Shown: positions 34,483 to 43,393 of the stretch, piece after piece | Layout of the letters: each line of letters begins with the position of its first letter | Numbering within the stretch: the first letter of the stretch is position 1 | NCBI RefSeq assembly: GCF_028527925.1 | Contig: NZ_JAPESW010000009.1 | Location: forward strand, 1 to 64,000 | Direction of reading: 5' to 3' | DNA length: 64,000 bases | Source of the DNA: Cellulomonas fimi | GTDB lineage: Bacteria > Actinomycetota > Actinomycetes > Actinomycetales > Cellulomonadaceae | Made by a program: the position numbers and the translations under genes | Notes under the pieces: model-generated | What the model saw: only the letters and a program-made list of their open reading frames with translations | Database searches by the model: none | What the model was told of the DNA's origin: nothing

Positions 34483-36060
34483 ATGGACGTGCTCGACGCC
34501 GACGTGCTGCGCGCCTGGGCCGGCGGTGCCCGGACGGCGCTCGCGCTCGCGCGGCCCGCCGTCGACGCGGTGAACGTCTTCCCGGTCGCCGACGCCGACA
34601 CCGGGACGAACGCCCTCCTGACGATCACCGGGGGAGCCGAGGCCGTGACGGCGCTGCCCGTCGGGACCGACGCGCTCGACGTGGCGCGCGCGTTCGCGCG
34701 AGGTGCGCTGCTCGCCGCGCGCGGGAACTCCGGCGTCATCCTCAGCCAGTACCTGGCCGGGTTCGCCGACGGCCTGGCGGGTGCCGCCCCGACGGACCCG
34801 TCGGCGGCGCTGCTCACGACCCCTGTGGGCGTACCGGCAGCCGTCGGCTCCGGGGGGTCGGCCCTGGCGCAGGCCGCCGGCCGTGACGAGGCAGCCGCCG
34901 ACGTCGTCCGCGCGCTCGCGGCCGCCGCCACGGCCGCGCGGGCCGCGGTCGCCGAGCCGTCCGAGGGGACGGTCCTCACGCTCGCCGACGCGGTCGCCGC
35001 GAGGGCCGCCTCGCTGCCCCTCGAGCTGCCGGCGGTCACGCTGCTCGGCACGGTCCTCGACGACGCGCGCGCCGCGCTGGCGCCCATCAGCGCCGAGCAC
35101 CCCGTCCTGCGCCGTGAGCACGTCCCCGACGCGGGGGCGTGCGCGCTCCTGGTCGTGCTCGACGCGCTGCACCGCGCGGTCACCGGGACGCCCGAGCCGA
35201 CGACGCCGGCGTCCTGGCTGCCGCCCGTCGAGCACCACGCGCACGCGGCCCACGAGGGCGGCGGCGCGTTCGAGGTGATGCTCGTCGTCCGGGCGTCGCC
35301 CGGCGAGGACGTGTCCGAGGCGCTGAAACGCCGCCTGTCTGCCGTCGGCGACTCCGTCGCGGTCGTCGGCGGCGACGGCGTGTGGCACGTGCACGTGCAC
35401 ACCGACCACCCGGACGCGGTGATCGAGGCGGCGGCGCTCGGCGCGCGCGAGCAGGTCGTCGTGCGGCTCGTCGACGCCCCGCACGGTCAGTCCGCGGGTG
35501 AGGAGATGCCGCCCGCGGGGCGGTGGGGCATGGTCGCGTGCACCGCGGCCCCGGCGCTCGCCGCCTGGTACGCGGCTGCGGGGGCCGTGACGCTCGTCGT
35601 CCCGCCCGACGCACCCGTGACCGCGGCGCACGTCGCGCGCGCCGTGGCCGACACCGGCGCCGACGACGTCGCGCTGCTGCCGGGGGGTGTCGTCGGGGCG
35701 GACGCGCTCGCCGAGCGGCCCGGACCGGTCGTCGAGGTGCTCGACGCGGACGACGAGCTGCGCGTCGTGGTGGCGGTGCTCGCCTGGGCGGGCTCGGGGG
35801 CCGCGGCGGGCGTGCACGACGCCGTGCGGGCGCTCGGCCGGCTGCGCGTCGTGCGCGTCGACGTCGCGGAGGCGCTGCCGTCCGCCCTCGCCGACCTGGT
35901 GTCGAGCGCCGAGGGCGAGAGCATGACGGTGGTGCACCGCGACCCGCTCGACGCGACGAGCAAGGCGTACGTCGAGGCGGCGGCGAGCTCGCACGGGCTC
36001 GAACCCGTCCTCGTCGGGCCGACGGGGACCGGGGCGGCGTTCTGGCTGGGGGTGGACTGA
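34483..36060 (+). CDS. DAK2 (DhaL) domain protein, FakA/YloV-like
   Basis: The 525-residue protein has an N-terminal DhaL-type kinase domain (about 1-200) with the metal/ATP site NVFPVADADTGTNALLT, close to the PVPDGDTGTN of fatty acid kinase FakA. ARGNSGVILSQYLAGF follows, then a middle FakA domain (EVMLVVRASPGEDVSEALKRRLSAVGDSVAVVGGDGVWHVHVHTD). The C-terminal region contains VVPPDAPVTAAHVARAVAD and DPLDATSKAYVEAA. FakA phosphorylates FakB-bound fatty acids; no FakB (DegV) gene is in view. The gene order rpmB-DAK2-recG matches other Gram-positives. The ATG at 34483 has GGAGGG just upstream. The stop overlaps recG. Confidence 0.87.
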   Translation: MDVLDADVLRAWAGGARTALALARPAVDAVNVFPVADADTGTNALLTITGGAEAVTALPVGTDALDVARAFARGALLAARGNSGVILSQYLAGFADGLAGAAPTDPSAALLTTPVGVPAAVGSGGSALAQAAGRDEAAADVVRALAAAATAARAAVAEPSEGTVLTLADAVAARAASLPLELPAVTLLGTVLDDARAALAPISAEHPVLRREHVPDAGACALLVVLDALHRAVTGTPEPTTPASWLPPVEHHAHAAHEGGGAFEVMLVVRASPGEDVSEALKRRLSAVGDSVAVVGGDGVWHVHVHTDHPDAVIEAAALGAREQVVVRLVDAPHGQSAGEEMPPAGRWGMVACTAAPALAAWYAAAGAVTLVVPPDAPVTAAHVARAVADTGADDVALLPGGVVGADALAERPGPVVEVLDADDELRVVVAVLAWAGSGAAAGVHDAVRALGRLRVVRVDVAEALPSALADLVSSAEGESMTVVHRDPLDATSKAYVEAAASSHGLEPVLVGPTGTGAAFWLGVD

Positions 36061-38330
36061 TGGCGGGGCGTGCGCAGGGCGGTCAGGGCGGGGTCCGGTA
36101 CGTCGACGGCGTCGAGCCGCGCGGCGGGTACCTGGACCAGCCGGTGACGTCGGTCGCACCCCGCGCCGGCAAGCCGTTCGCGGCGCTCGGGATGCGGACC
36201 GTCGGCGACCTGCTGCGGCACTACCCGTTCCGGTACGCGGACCCGGGCACCCTCACCGACATCGCGAGCCCGCGCGTCGGCGACACCGTGACCGTCGTCG
36301 CGGACGTGCGGCAGGCCGTCGTCCGGAGGGCGCGGTCGACGAACGCGTCGCGGCTCGAGGTGCGGATCACCGACGGGCGCGCCGAGCTCCAGCTCATCTT
36401 CTTCGGCGGTGCGCGGCACCACGAGCGGCTGCTCGTGCCCGGGCGGCGCGGGCTGTTCACCGGGCAGATCTCCGCGTTCGGCGGGCACCTGCAGCTCGCG
36501 CACCCGACGTACGAGATGTTCGACGACGACGGCGAGGGCGAGCGGGTCGCCGTCGAGCGCGCATCGTGGCCCCGGCCCGTCTACCGGGCGGGCTCGGGGC
36601 TGGACACGACGAAGATCGCGGCCGCCGTCCGCACGGTCCTCGGCACGCTTCGCGACGAGGACGTCGTCGACCCGGTGCCGCCGGAGCTGCGCGAGGAGCG
36701 CGGGCTCGCCGACCTGCACCGCACGCTGCGCGACCTGCACGAGCCGCACACGACCGCCGACTGGCAGGCCGCGCGCGACCGGCTGCGCTACGAGGAGGCG
36801 TTCGTCCTGCAGGCCGAGCTCGCGCGCCGCCGCGCGCGTGCCGCCGCCGAGCCCGCGACCGCACGGCCCCCGGTGAGCGACGGGCTGCTCGCCGCGTTCG
36901 ACGCCCGGCTGCCGTTCACGCTCACGGCGGGCCAGGTCGAGGTCGGGGAGACGATCGCCGCCGAGCTCGCACGCCCGGTGCCGATGCAGCGGCTGCTGCA
37001 GGGCGAGGTCGGGTCCGGCAAGACGCTCGTCGCGCTGCGCGCGATGCTCCAGGTCGTCGACGGCGGCGGGCAGGCCGCGCTGCTCGCCCCGACCGAGGTG
37101 CTCGCCGCGCAGCACGCCCGGTCGCTCCGCGCGCTGCTCGGCGACCTCGCGGAGGGCGGCATGCTCGGCGGCGCCGACACCGCGACGCGCGTCGTGCTGC
37201 TCACCGGCTCGCAGTCCACCGCCGCGCGCAAGGCGGCGCTGCTCGACGCGGCGAGCGGGGCCGCGGGCATCGTCGTGGGGACCCACGCGCTCCTGTCGGC
37301 GACGGTGCAGTTCGCCGACCTCGGGCTCGTCGTCGTCGACGAGCAGCACAAGTTCGGCGTCGAGCAGCGCGACACGCTGCGCGCCAAGGCGTCCACCAGC
37401 CCGCACCTGCTCGTGATGACGGCGACACCGATCCCGCGGACCGTCGCGATGACGGTGTTCGGCGACCTCGAGACGTCGGTGCTGCGCGAGGTGCCCGCGG
37501 GTCGCAGCGGCGTGGTGACGCACGTCGTGCCCGCCGACAACCCCGTCTGGATGTCGCGCACCTGGGCCCGCGTGCGCGAGGAGGTCGACAAGGGCGGTCG
37601 CGCGTACGTCGTGTGCCCGCGCATCGACGGCGACGACGACCAGGGCGCCGACGACGCCGACCTCGTCCGCGAGGACGCGCCCGAAGAGGACGCCGGGCCG
37701 AGCACGCCGCGACGACCGCTGCGCGCCGTGCTCGAGGTCGCCGCCGAGCTCGCGGAGGAACCGGCGCTCGCCGGTCTCGGGGTCGGTGTGCTGCACGGGC
37801 GCATGCCGCCCGACGAGAAGGACCGCGCGCTCGCGGACTTCGCGTCGGGCCGCGTGCCGGTGCTCGTGTCGACGACCGTCGTCGAGGTCGGCGTCGACGT
37901 CCCCGAGGCGACCGTGATGGTGATCCTCGACGCGGACCGGTTCGGCGTGTCGCAGCTGCACCAGCTGCGCGGGCGGATCGGGCGCGGCACCGCACCCGGC
38001 GTGTGCCTGCTCGTGTCGACCGCCGAGCCCGGCACACCCGCGGCGGAGCGCGTCGACACGCTCGCGCGCACGTCGGACGGGTTCGCGCTCGCGAGCTTCG
38101 ACCTCGAGCAGCGCGGCGAGGGCGACGTGCTCGGCGCGTCGCAGTGGGGTGGCTCGTCGTCGCTGCGCCTCCTGCGCGTGACGCGCGACGGCGACGTGAT
38201 CGAGCAGGCGCGGCAGGACGCGCGCGCGCTCGTCGAGCGCGACCCCGAGCTCGCGTCCTGGCCGCCGCTGGACGACGCGATCCGCGCGCTGCTCGCGGGG
38301 GACCGCGAGGAGTTCCTCGACCGCGCCTGA
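36060..38330 (+). CDS. recG: ATP-dependent DNA helicase RecG
   Basis: RecG remodels stalled forks and branched DNA. The 756-residue protein begins with a wedge/OB domain (GMRTVGDLLRHYPFRYADPG, LTDIASPRVGDTVTVVADV, LEVRITDGRAELQLIFFGG). Helicase motifs follow: Walker A GEVGSGKTLVALRAML, VVGTHALLSATVQFADLGLVVVDEQHKFGVEQRD (DEQH), MTATPIPRTVAMTVFGDLE, VGVLHGRMPPDEKDRAL, STTVVEVGVDVPEATVMVI and HQLRGRIGRG. An acidic insertion of about 30 residues after CPRIDGDDDQG is unusual but lies at a variable position. The ATG overlaps the DAK2 stop as TGATG. Confidence 0.96.
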   Translation: MAGRAQGGQGGVRYVDGVEPRGGYLDQPVTSVAPRAGKPFAALGMRTVGDLLRHYPFRYADPGTLTDIASPRVGDTVTVVADVRQAVVRRARSTNASRLEVRITDGRAELQLIFFGGARHHERLLVPGRRGLFTGQISAFGGHLQLAHPTYEMFDDDGEGERVAVERASWPRPVYRAGSGLDTTKIAAAVRTVLGTLRDEDVVDPVPPELREERGLADLHRTLRDLHEPHTTADWQAARDRLRYEEAFVLQAELARRRARAAAEPATARPPVSDGLLAAFDARLPFTLTAGQVEVGETIAAELARPVPMQRLLQGEVGSGKTLVALRAMLQVVDGGGQAALLAPTEVLAAQHARSLRALLGDLAEGGMLGGADTATRVVLLTGSQSTAARKAALLDAASGAAGIVVGTHALLSATVQFADLGLVVVDEQHKFGVEQRDTLRAKASTSPHLLVMTATPIPRTVAMTVFGDLETSVLREVPAGRSGVVTHVVPADNPVWMSRTWARVREEVDKGGRAYVVCPRIDGDDDQGADDADLVREDAPEEDAGPSTPRRPLRAVLEVAAELAEEPALAGLGVGVLHGRMPPDEKDRALADFASGRVPVLVSTTVVEVGVDVPEATVMVILDADRFGVSQLHQLRGRIGRGTAPGVCLLVSTAEPGTPAAERVDTLARTSDGFALASFDLEQRGEGDVLGASQWGGSSSLRLLRVTRDGDVIEQARQDARALVERDPELASWPPLDDAIRALLAGDREEFLDRA

Positions 38331-38467
38331 CGACGCGCACGCGGGCGCGCGGGGCGGCTGTCGCCGTCCGCGGTGACCGCGCGACCGTCCCGGAGCCGCC
38401 GCCGGGCCGGAGCCCCCCGGGGACGCGGGGGCGGGCGCCGTGGGCGAGCGCGCACGGCCGGGCGGTC

Positions 38468-38473
38468 TACCCT
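38468..38473 (+). promoter_or_regulatory. -10 element, leaderless ABC ATPase gene
   Basis: TACCCT is followed by 7 bases and the GTG at 38481. The preceding 130 bases after recG show no gene. Confidence 0.5.
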
Positions 38474-38480
38474 GGCGGGC

Positions 38481-39170
38481 GTGTCGAAGCCCGTCGTGCG
38501 CGCCCAGGACCTGGTAGTCGGCTACGGCGGGGCACCGGTGTGCGCGCCCGTGAGCTTCACGCTCGCCCCCGGGAAGGCGGTCGCGCTGGTCGGTGCCAAC
38601 GGCTCGGGCAAGTCGACGGTGCTCAAGACGATCCTCGGCCTGCTCACGCCGGCGCAGGGCACGCTGCGCGTGTTCGGCGACCCCGTCGACGAGCGGGACG
38701 TGCTGTTCCGCACCCGGGTCGCGGCGGTGCTCGACGACGACGCGTACTTCCCGGCGCTCACGGTCGCGGAGCACCTGTACCTCACCGCGCGCGGCCACGG
38801 CGTGCTCGGCGCCGACGGCGTCGTCGACACGCTCCTCGACGAGTTCGGGCTGTCCGACCACCGTCGCGCGCTGCCCGTCGCGCTGTCCTCGGGCCAGCGC
38901 CGGCGCCTGCTCCTCGCCGCCGGGTTCGCCCGCCCCCGGTCGCTGCTGGTGCTGGACGAACCCGAGCAGCGCCTCGACCGCGCGATGCGCGACCGGCTCG
39001 CCGACCGCCTGAACGTCGAGAAGCGCGACGGCGGCGCGGTGCTGCTCGCGACGCACGACCCCGACCTCGTCCGCGCGGTCGCCGACCGTGCGGTGGTCGT
39101 GTCGGACGACGTGAGCCGCGTGGTCGACCCGGCCGAGGCGGCCCGCGTCATCAGCCGGGAGAACCCGTGA
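38481..39170 (+). CDS. ABC transporter ATP-binding protein
   Basis: A 229-residue ATPase with Walker A VGANGSGKSTVLKTILGLL, a Q-loop region (RVAAVLDDDAYFPALTVAEH, lacking an obvious glutamine), signature LSSGQRRRLLLAAGFA and Walker B LLVLDEPEQRLD. The switch histidine is in LLATHDPDLVRAVADRAVVV. After Walker B the usual DEPT/DEPF is DEPEQ. It is coupled by a GTGA overlap to the following 12-TM DUF6297 gene, so the two likely form one exporter. Substrate unknown. Confidence 0.9.
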   Translation: MSKPVVRAQDLVVGYGGAPVCAPVSFTLAPGKAVALVGANGSGKSTVLKTILGLLTPAQGTLRVFGDPVDERDVLFRTRVAAVLDDDAYFPALTVAEHLYLTARGHGVLGADGVVDTLLDEFGLSDHRRALPVALSSGQRRRLLLAAGFARPRSLLVLDEPEQRLDRAMRDRLADRLNVEKRDGGAVLLATHDPDLVRAVADRAVVVSDDVSRVVDPAEAARVISRENP

Positions 39171-40768
39171 GCGACGAGGCGGCGGTCGCGCCCTCCGACG
39201 TCGGCGAGGTCCCGTCCGCGCGGGCCATCCGCCGGTACACCGCGCACGCCGGCAACGCGCGCGGCGGCGCGAACCTCGGGTCGGTCCTGTCGGACGTCTA
39301 CTACGCCGTGATCGCGGTCGGCGTGAGCGTGCTCATCGCGCTCGGCGCTGCGCGCACGCTCCGGCTCGAGGTGCACCCCGCGTCGCACGTCGTGACGGGC
39401 TGGGCGCTCGACCTGTCGACGCTCGTCGCGGTCGTGCTCGTCGCGGGCGCCGGGGCGCTGCTGTCCGTCGCCGGTCGTCTCGGCCCGGTCGGGGCGGGCG
39501 GCGCGGAGGCGGCGTGGTGGCTCGGCCTCCCGGTCGACCGGCGGGGCCTGCTGCGGCCGGCGTCGCTGCGTCTGCCGGTCGTGGCCGGGCTCGTCGGCGG
39601 CGTGCTGGTCGCCGTGCTCGACGCGGGGCTGCTGGCCGAGTCCGGGGGCACCGTCAGCCGGGTCGCCGTCGCCGCCGCGTTCGTGGCCGCCGCCGTCGTC
39701 CTCGTGGCGGCCGCCGCGCAGACCACGGGCACCGCGCGCCGCACGCTCGCGCTCACGGGCGACCTGGTCGCGGTCGCCGCGCTCGCCGCGGCCGCCGTCC
39801 TGCTCGTCACCGACGTCCAGGTGCCGCCGCCCGCGCCCGGCTGGGTCCTCGTCGCGGTGCTCGCGGTGCTCGTCGCGGGGCTCGGCGTGCTCGTCGACCG
39901 TCGCCTGGCGCACATCCCCGAGCGCTCGCTGCGCGAGAGCGGCTCCGTCGCGGCCCAGGCGGTCGGCGCAGTCGTCTCGCTCGACTCGCGCGAGCTCGGG
40001 CGTGCGCTCACCGACGGCGCGCTGCCGTCCGCGCGTCGTCGCGTCAGCCGGCTGCGGACCGTCCGCGGGGCCGCGTCCGCGCTCGTCACGGCCGACCTCG
40101 TGGTGCTGCGGCGCTCGACCCGGCACCTCGTGCAGCTCCTGGTCGCCGCGCTCGTGCCCGCGATCGTCGTGGTCGTCCCGCAGCTCGCGTCCCCGTTCGG
40201 CGTCCTCCTGGCCGTCCTCGTGGCGGGCTACGTCGCCGCGAGCGCGACGGGGGAGGGGGCACGACGCGCCGAGATGGCCCCCGTGCTCGACCGGCTCCTG
40301 CCGCTCGAGGCGAAGACGGTCCGCCGTCTGCGCATGGTGGTCCCCGGCGTCGCGATGCTCGCGTGGTCGCTGCTGGCGTTCACGGCCGTCGGGCTGTGGG
40401 CCGACCGGCTCGTCGGGTGGCTCGCGCTCGCGGTCGCGGCGACGCCGGTGTGGGCCGCCGCCGCGGTGCGCGCCGCGTACCGGTCGGCCCCGGACTGGTC
40501 GGGGCCGCTCGTCTCCACGCCCATGGGGGCCCTCCCGGGCGGCGTCGCCGCCGTGCTCGCCCGCGGGCCGGACGTCGTCGTGCTCGGCCTGCTGCCCGTG
40601 TGGATCGCGATCCTCGTCGGCCGGACCGGGCCGGTCTTCCTCGCCGCGCAGGTGCTGTTCTCCGTGATCGCGGTGCTCGTCGCCTCGTCGATCGAGACCC
40701 GGCCGCTCATGGAGCGGATCATGGACGCGCAGGAGAACCCGCCCGAGAAGCCCGGGGCTCGCCGGTGA
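39167..40768 (+). CDS. DUF6297 polytopic membrane protein, presumed ABC permease
   Basis: The protein has 533 residues with about twelve hydrophobic segments (first near DVYYAVIAVGVSVLIALG, then DLSTLVAVVLVAGAGALLSV and VLVAVLAVLVAGLGVLV). A basic cytoplasmic stretch in the middle (SARRRVSRLRTVRGAASALVTADLVVLRRSTRHL) separates two halves. It matches the actinobacterial DUF6297 family, encoded next to an ABC ATPase as here. The N-terminal 40 residues are cytoplasmic. The start is fixed by the GTGA overlap and the end overlaps rsmD by GTGA. Confidence 0.82.
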   Translation: MSDEAAVAPSDVGEVPSARAIRRYTAHAGNARGGANLGSVLSDVYYAVIAVGVSVLIALGAARTLRLEVHPASHVVTGWALDLSTLVAVVLVAGAGALLSVAGRLGPVGAGGAEAAWWLGLPVDRRGLLRPASLRLPVVAGLVGGVLVAVLDAGLLAESGGTVSRVAVAAAFVAAAVVLVAAAAQTTGTARRTLALTGDLVAVAALAAAAVLLVTDVQVPPPAPGWVLVAVLAVLVAGLGVLVDRRLAHIPERSLRESGSVAAQAVGAVVSLDSRELGRALTDGALPSARRRVSRLRTVRGAASALVTADLVVLRRSTRHLVQLLVAALVPAIVVVVPQLASPFGVLLAVLVAGYVAASATGEGARRAEMAPVLDRLLPLEAKTVRRLRMVVPGVAMLAWSLLAFTAVGLWADRLVGWLALAVAATPVWAAAAVRAAYRSAPDWSGPLVSTPMGALPGGVAAVLARGPDVVVLGLLPVWIAILVGRTGPVFLAAQVLFSVIAVLVASSIETRPLMERIMDAQENPPEKPGARR

Positions 40769-41409
40769 CGCGCATCGTCGCCGGGACCGCGGGCGGGCGC
40801 ACGCTCCAGGTGCCGCGCCGCGGCACGCGGCCGACGAGCGAGCGCGTCCGTGAGGCGCTGTTCTCCCGGCTCGAGCACCTGGGCGTCGTGTCGGGCGCGC
40901 GCGTGCTCGACCTGTACGCCGGGTCCGGCGCGCTGGGGCTGGAGGCGGCGAGCCGCGGCGCGGTGGCGGTGACCCTGGTGGAGTCGTCGCGGGACGCCGC
41001 CGAGGTCTGCCGGCGCAACGTCGCGACCCTGGGGCTCCGCGGGGTCACCGTGGCCGCCGAGCGCGCGGAGAAGTTCGTCCAGCGCCGACCCGTCACCCCG
41101 TGGGACCTCGTCCTTGTCGACCCGCCCTACGACGTCGCAGAGGCCGACCTGGCGGCCGTCCTGGCCGGTGTGGCACGGGGCGTCGCCCACGACGGTGTGC
41201 TCGCCGTCGAGCGCTCGAGCCGCTCACCCGAGCCGACGTGGCCCGCCGGCTGGGACGGTGTCGAGCGGCGCGTCTACGGCGAGACGGTCGTCTGGTTCGG
41301 CGAGCGGGCGACCGCCGAGAACCTCCCTGGCGACGCCGCGCAGCCCGACGACGACGTAGGCGCCCGTGACACTGCGGGCAGGCCCGGACCAGGCCCGGAC
41401 GAGGACTGA
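40765..41409 (+). CDS. rsmD: 16S rRNA (guanine966-N2)-methyltransferase
   Basis: RsmD methylates G966 of 16S rRNA. The 214-residue protein starts TRIVAGTAGGRTLQVPRRGTRPTSERVREALF, a family signature. The SAM-binding motif is VLDLYAGSGALGLEAASRGA and the catalytic motif DPPY is in DLVLVDPPYDVAEADLA. The C-terminal 35 residues are acidic and disordered. The GTG start overlaps the DUF6297 stop. coaD follows after 50 bases, as in most bacteria where the two are adjacent, but with its own -10 element. Confidence 0.94.
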   Translation: MTRIVAGTAGGRTLQVPRRGTRPTSERVREALFSRLEHLGVVSGARVLDLYAGSGALGLEAASRGAVAVTLVESSRDAAEVCRRNVATLGLRGVTVAAERAEKFVQRRPVTPWDLVLVDPPYDVAEADLAAVLAGVARGVAHDGVLAVERSSRSPEPTWPAGWDGVERRVYGETVVWFGERATAENLPGDAAQPDDDVGARDTAGRPGPGPDED

Positions 41410-41447
41410 CCCGGCCGCGTCCGACGGGCGCGCACGGGCCGTTCGCC

Positions 41448-41453
41448 TACCCT
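41448..41453 (+). promoter_or_regulatory. -10 element, leaderless coaD
   Basis: TACCCT is followed by GGCCGG and the GTG at 41460. Confidence 0.5.
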
Positions 41454-41459
41454 GGCCGG

Positions 41460-41954
41460 GTGACCACAGCCGTCTGCCCGGGATCCTTCGACCCCCTCAC
41501 CCTCGGCCACGTGGACGTGGTGCGGCGTGCGCGGACGATGTTCGACGAGGTGGTCGTCGCCGTGGCGCGCAACTCGTCGAAGACGCCGCTGCTGACCGCC
41601 GACGAGCGCGTGGCGCTGGCCCGCGCGGCGTTCGCGGACCTCGACGGCGTGCGGGTCGAGGCGGTCGACGGGCTGCTCGCGGACTTCGTCCGGCAGCAGG
41701 GCGCGTCGGCCGTGGTGAAGGGTCTGCGCAGCGGCGCGGACTTCGACGCGGAGCTGCCCATGGCGCTCATGAACCGGCACCTGTCGGGCGTGGACACGGT
41801 GTTCGTCGTCGGCGACCCGGCGCTCGCCCACGTGGCGTCGTCGCTGGTCAAGGACGTGGCGCGGTACGGCGGGCCGATCGACGACCTGGTGCCGGCAGGG
41901 GTCGGTGACGCGGTGCGGGCGGCGCTCGCGCGGACGGGAGGGAGTGCACGATGA
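41460..41954 (+). CDS. coaD: Phosphopantetheine adenylyltransferase
   Basis: CoaD transfers AMP to 4'-phosphopantetheine in coenzyme A synthesis. The 164-residue protein has the nucleotidyltransferase start CPGSFDPLTLGHVDVVRRA with the TxGH motif. The substrate-binding VVKGLRSGADFDAELPMALMNR and SSLVKDVARYGG near the C-terminus are also intact. Length is typical. The end overlaps the next gene's ATG, coupling it to the coiled-coil protein. Confidence 0.96.
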   Translation: MTTAVCPGSFDPLTLGHVDVVRRARTMFDEVVVAVARNSSKTPLLTADERVALARAAFADLDGVRVEAVDGLLADFVRQQGASAVVKGLRSGADFDAELPMALMNRHLSGVDTVFVVGDPALAHVASSLVKDVARYGGPIDDLVPAGVGDAVRAALARTGGSAR

Positions 41955-42463
41955 CCGAGGACGCGACGACCCGGCCCGAGGGCCTGACGGGCGTGCTGGA
42001 CGCGATCGCAGCGGCGGTGACGCACGCGCGGGCGATGCCGATGTCGTCGTCCGTGCTGGTGAACCGCGCCGAGCTCCTGGACCTGCTCGACCAGGCGCGC
42101 GACGTGCTGCCGACGCAGCTCACCCGCGCCGACGAGGTGCTCGCGGACGCCGACGCGGCACGTGCCGAGGCGCGGGCGCAGGCGGACCGGATCATCGACG
42201 ACGCGCGCCGGCGCGCGGCCGAGCTCGTCGACTCCGAGGCCGTGGTGGTGGCGGCCCGCGAGCGGGCGCAGCAGATCGTCCAGGAGGCCGAGGAGTCGGC
42301 CGCGGGCCTGCGCCGGGATGCGGACGACTACTGCGACCGGCGGCTCGCGGACTTCGAGATCGACCTCGGCAAGGTGCTGAGCCAGGTGCAGGCGGGTCGC
42401 GCGAAGCTCGCGGACCGGCTGGACGGCGGCGCGGACGACCGGTCCGAGGGGTCGGTGCTCTGA
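41951..42463 (+). CDS. DivIVA/SepIVA-like coiled-coil protein
   Basis: This 170-residue protein is helical and charged. LVNRAELLDLLDQARDVLPTQLTRADEVL is followed by a long Ala/Glu/Arg/Asp coiled coil (about 58-150) with ARAEARAQADRIIDDARRRAAELVDSEAVVVAARERAQQIVQEAEESA, which has the heptad pattern of DivIVA-like or ATP-synthase-b-like stalks. Its position just before DUF177, rpmF and rnc matches mycobacterial SepIVA, an essential septal/subpolar protein. I therefore favour a SepIVA-like role. No membrane segment is present. Confidence 0.82.
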   Translation: MTEDATTRPEGLTGVLDAIAAAVTHARAMPMSSSVLVNRAELLDLLDQARDVLPTQLTRADEVLADADAARAEARAQADRIIDDARRRAAELVDSEAVVVAARERAQQIVQEAEESAAGLRRDADDYCDRRLADFEIDLGKVLSQVQAGRAKLADRLDGGADDRSEGSVL

Positions 42464-42477
42464 GCCGCGGGGCTGAT

Positions 42478-42507
42478 TTGGGAGCCCTCGGTCGCGTGTC
42501 GTAGAGT
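42478..42507 (+). promoter_or_regulatory. Promoter of the DUF177-rpmF-rnc-mutM operon
   Basis: TTGGGA (42478-42483) and TAGAGT (42502-42507) are separated by 18 bases and followed by a leader of about 55 bases. Confidence 0.55.
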
Positions 42508-42568
42508 TGGCGGTTGGTCCTGCCGGTCGTGGCGTGGACCGAGATCCAAGACGAGGGGACCTTCGGCC

Positions 42569-43147
42569 GTGCAGCGCCCTGTTCACCTCGATCCCCGCTC
42601 GCCGTTCGTGCTCGACACGCATGAGCTCGGCCGACGTCCGGGATCGACGCGGACCGTGCAGCTCACGGTCGGTGCCCCCGAGGATCTCGGGACCGACGTG
42701 ATCGGCATCCCTCCTGGTACCGACGTCGAGCTGGATCTCCGGCTCGAGGCGGTCATGGAGGGGGTCCTGGTCTCCGGATCCGTCCGTGGCCGGGCGGTCG
42801 GGGAGTGCGTGCGCTGCCTGGAAGAGGTCGTCGAGGACGTCGACGTCTCGATCCAGGAGCTCTACGTCTACCCCGAGCGCGCCGCCGCCGCGGTCGAGGA
42901 GGGCGACGAGGACGAGGACGTGCGTGAGCTGGAGGGCGATCTGATCGACCTCGAGCCCGCGCTGCGGGACGTGGTGGTGCCGGCTCTGCCGTTCCAGCCG
43001 CTGTGCCGCCCCGACTGCCCGGGTCTGTGCTTCGAGTGCGGAGCTCGCCTGGCGGACGACCCTGACCATTCGCATGAGACGCTTGACCCTCGCTGGTCCG
43101 CCCTGAGCGGCCTGACGAGCAAGGTCGACGAGACGAAAGAGAGCTAG
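42569..43147 (+). CDS. DUF177 (YceD-family) protein
   Basis: The protein has 192 residues, with the N-terminal [20 protein letters not shown] and the DUF177 core [46 protein letters not shown]. An acidic insertion is followed by the cysteine-rich [25 protein letters not shown]. YceD proteins are encoded immediately before rpmF in most bacteria and are implicated in 23S rRNA or L32-related ribosome assembly; the exact role is not established. The start GTG at 42569 follows GAGGGGACC. rpmF begins two bases after the stop. Confidence 0.9.
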   Translation: MQRPVHLDPRSPFVLDTHELGRRPGSTRTVQLTVGAPEDLGTDVIGIPPGTDVELDLRLEAVMEGVLVSGSVRGRAVGECVRCLEEVVEDVDVSIQELYVYPERAAAAVEEGDEDEDVRELEGDLIDLEPALRDVVVPALPFQPLCRPDCPGLCFECGARLADDPDHSHETLDPRWSALSGLTSKVDETKES

Positions 43148-43149
43148 CC

Positions 43150-43347
43150 GTGGCGGTTCCGAAGCGCAAGATGTCGCGCAGCAACACCCGTGCGCGTCGG
43201 TCGCAGTGGAAGACCACTGCCGCGACGCTGACCTCGTGCCCCGTCTGCAAGGCGGACAAGCTGTCGCACGCCGCGTGCCCGTCGTGCGGTGCGTACAACG
43301 GCCGTCGCTACGCCGAGGCCGTGCGCAGCGAGCACGAGGCCCGCTGA
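43150..43347 (+). CDS. rpmF: 50S ribosomal protein L32
   Basis: A 65-residue basic protein, [20 protein letters not shown] followed by a zinc ribbon [23 protein letters not shown] with all four cysteines. It is the zinc-containing form of L32. It is tightly linked to DUF177 and followed after 46 bases by rnc in the same orientation. The start is GTG at 43150, giving the standard N-terminus of the family. Confidence 0.97.
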   Translation: MAVPKRKMSRSNTRARRSQWKTTAATLTSCPVCKADKLSHAACPSCGAYNGRRYAEAVRSEHEAR

Positions 43348-43393
43348 CACCCTCGCTCGTCGCCGTGACGCACGTGACCGCCCTGTGACCGGG

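Noticed and set aside
35487-39056. Long minus-strand open frame across the DAK2 gene, recG and the ABC ATPase
   Set aside because: Shadow of three well-conserved plus-strand genes; no recognisable domain in the antisense product.
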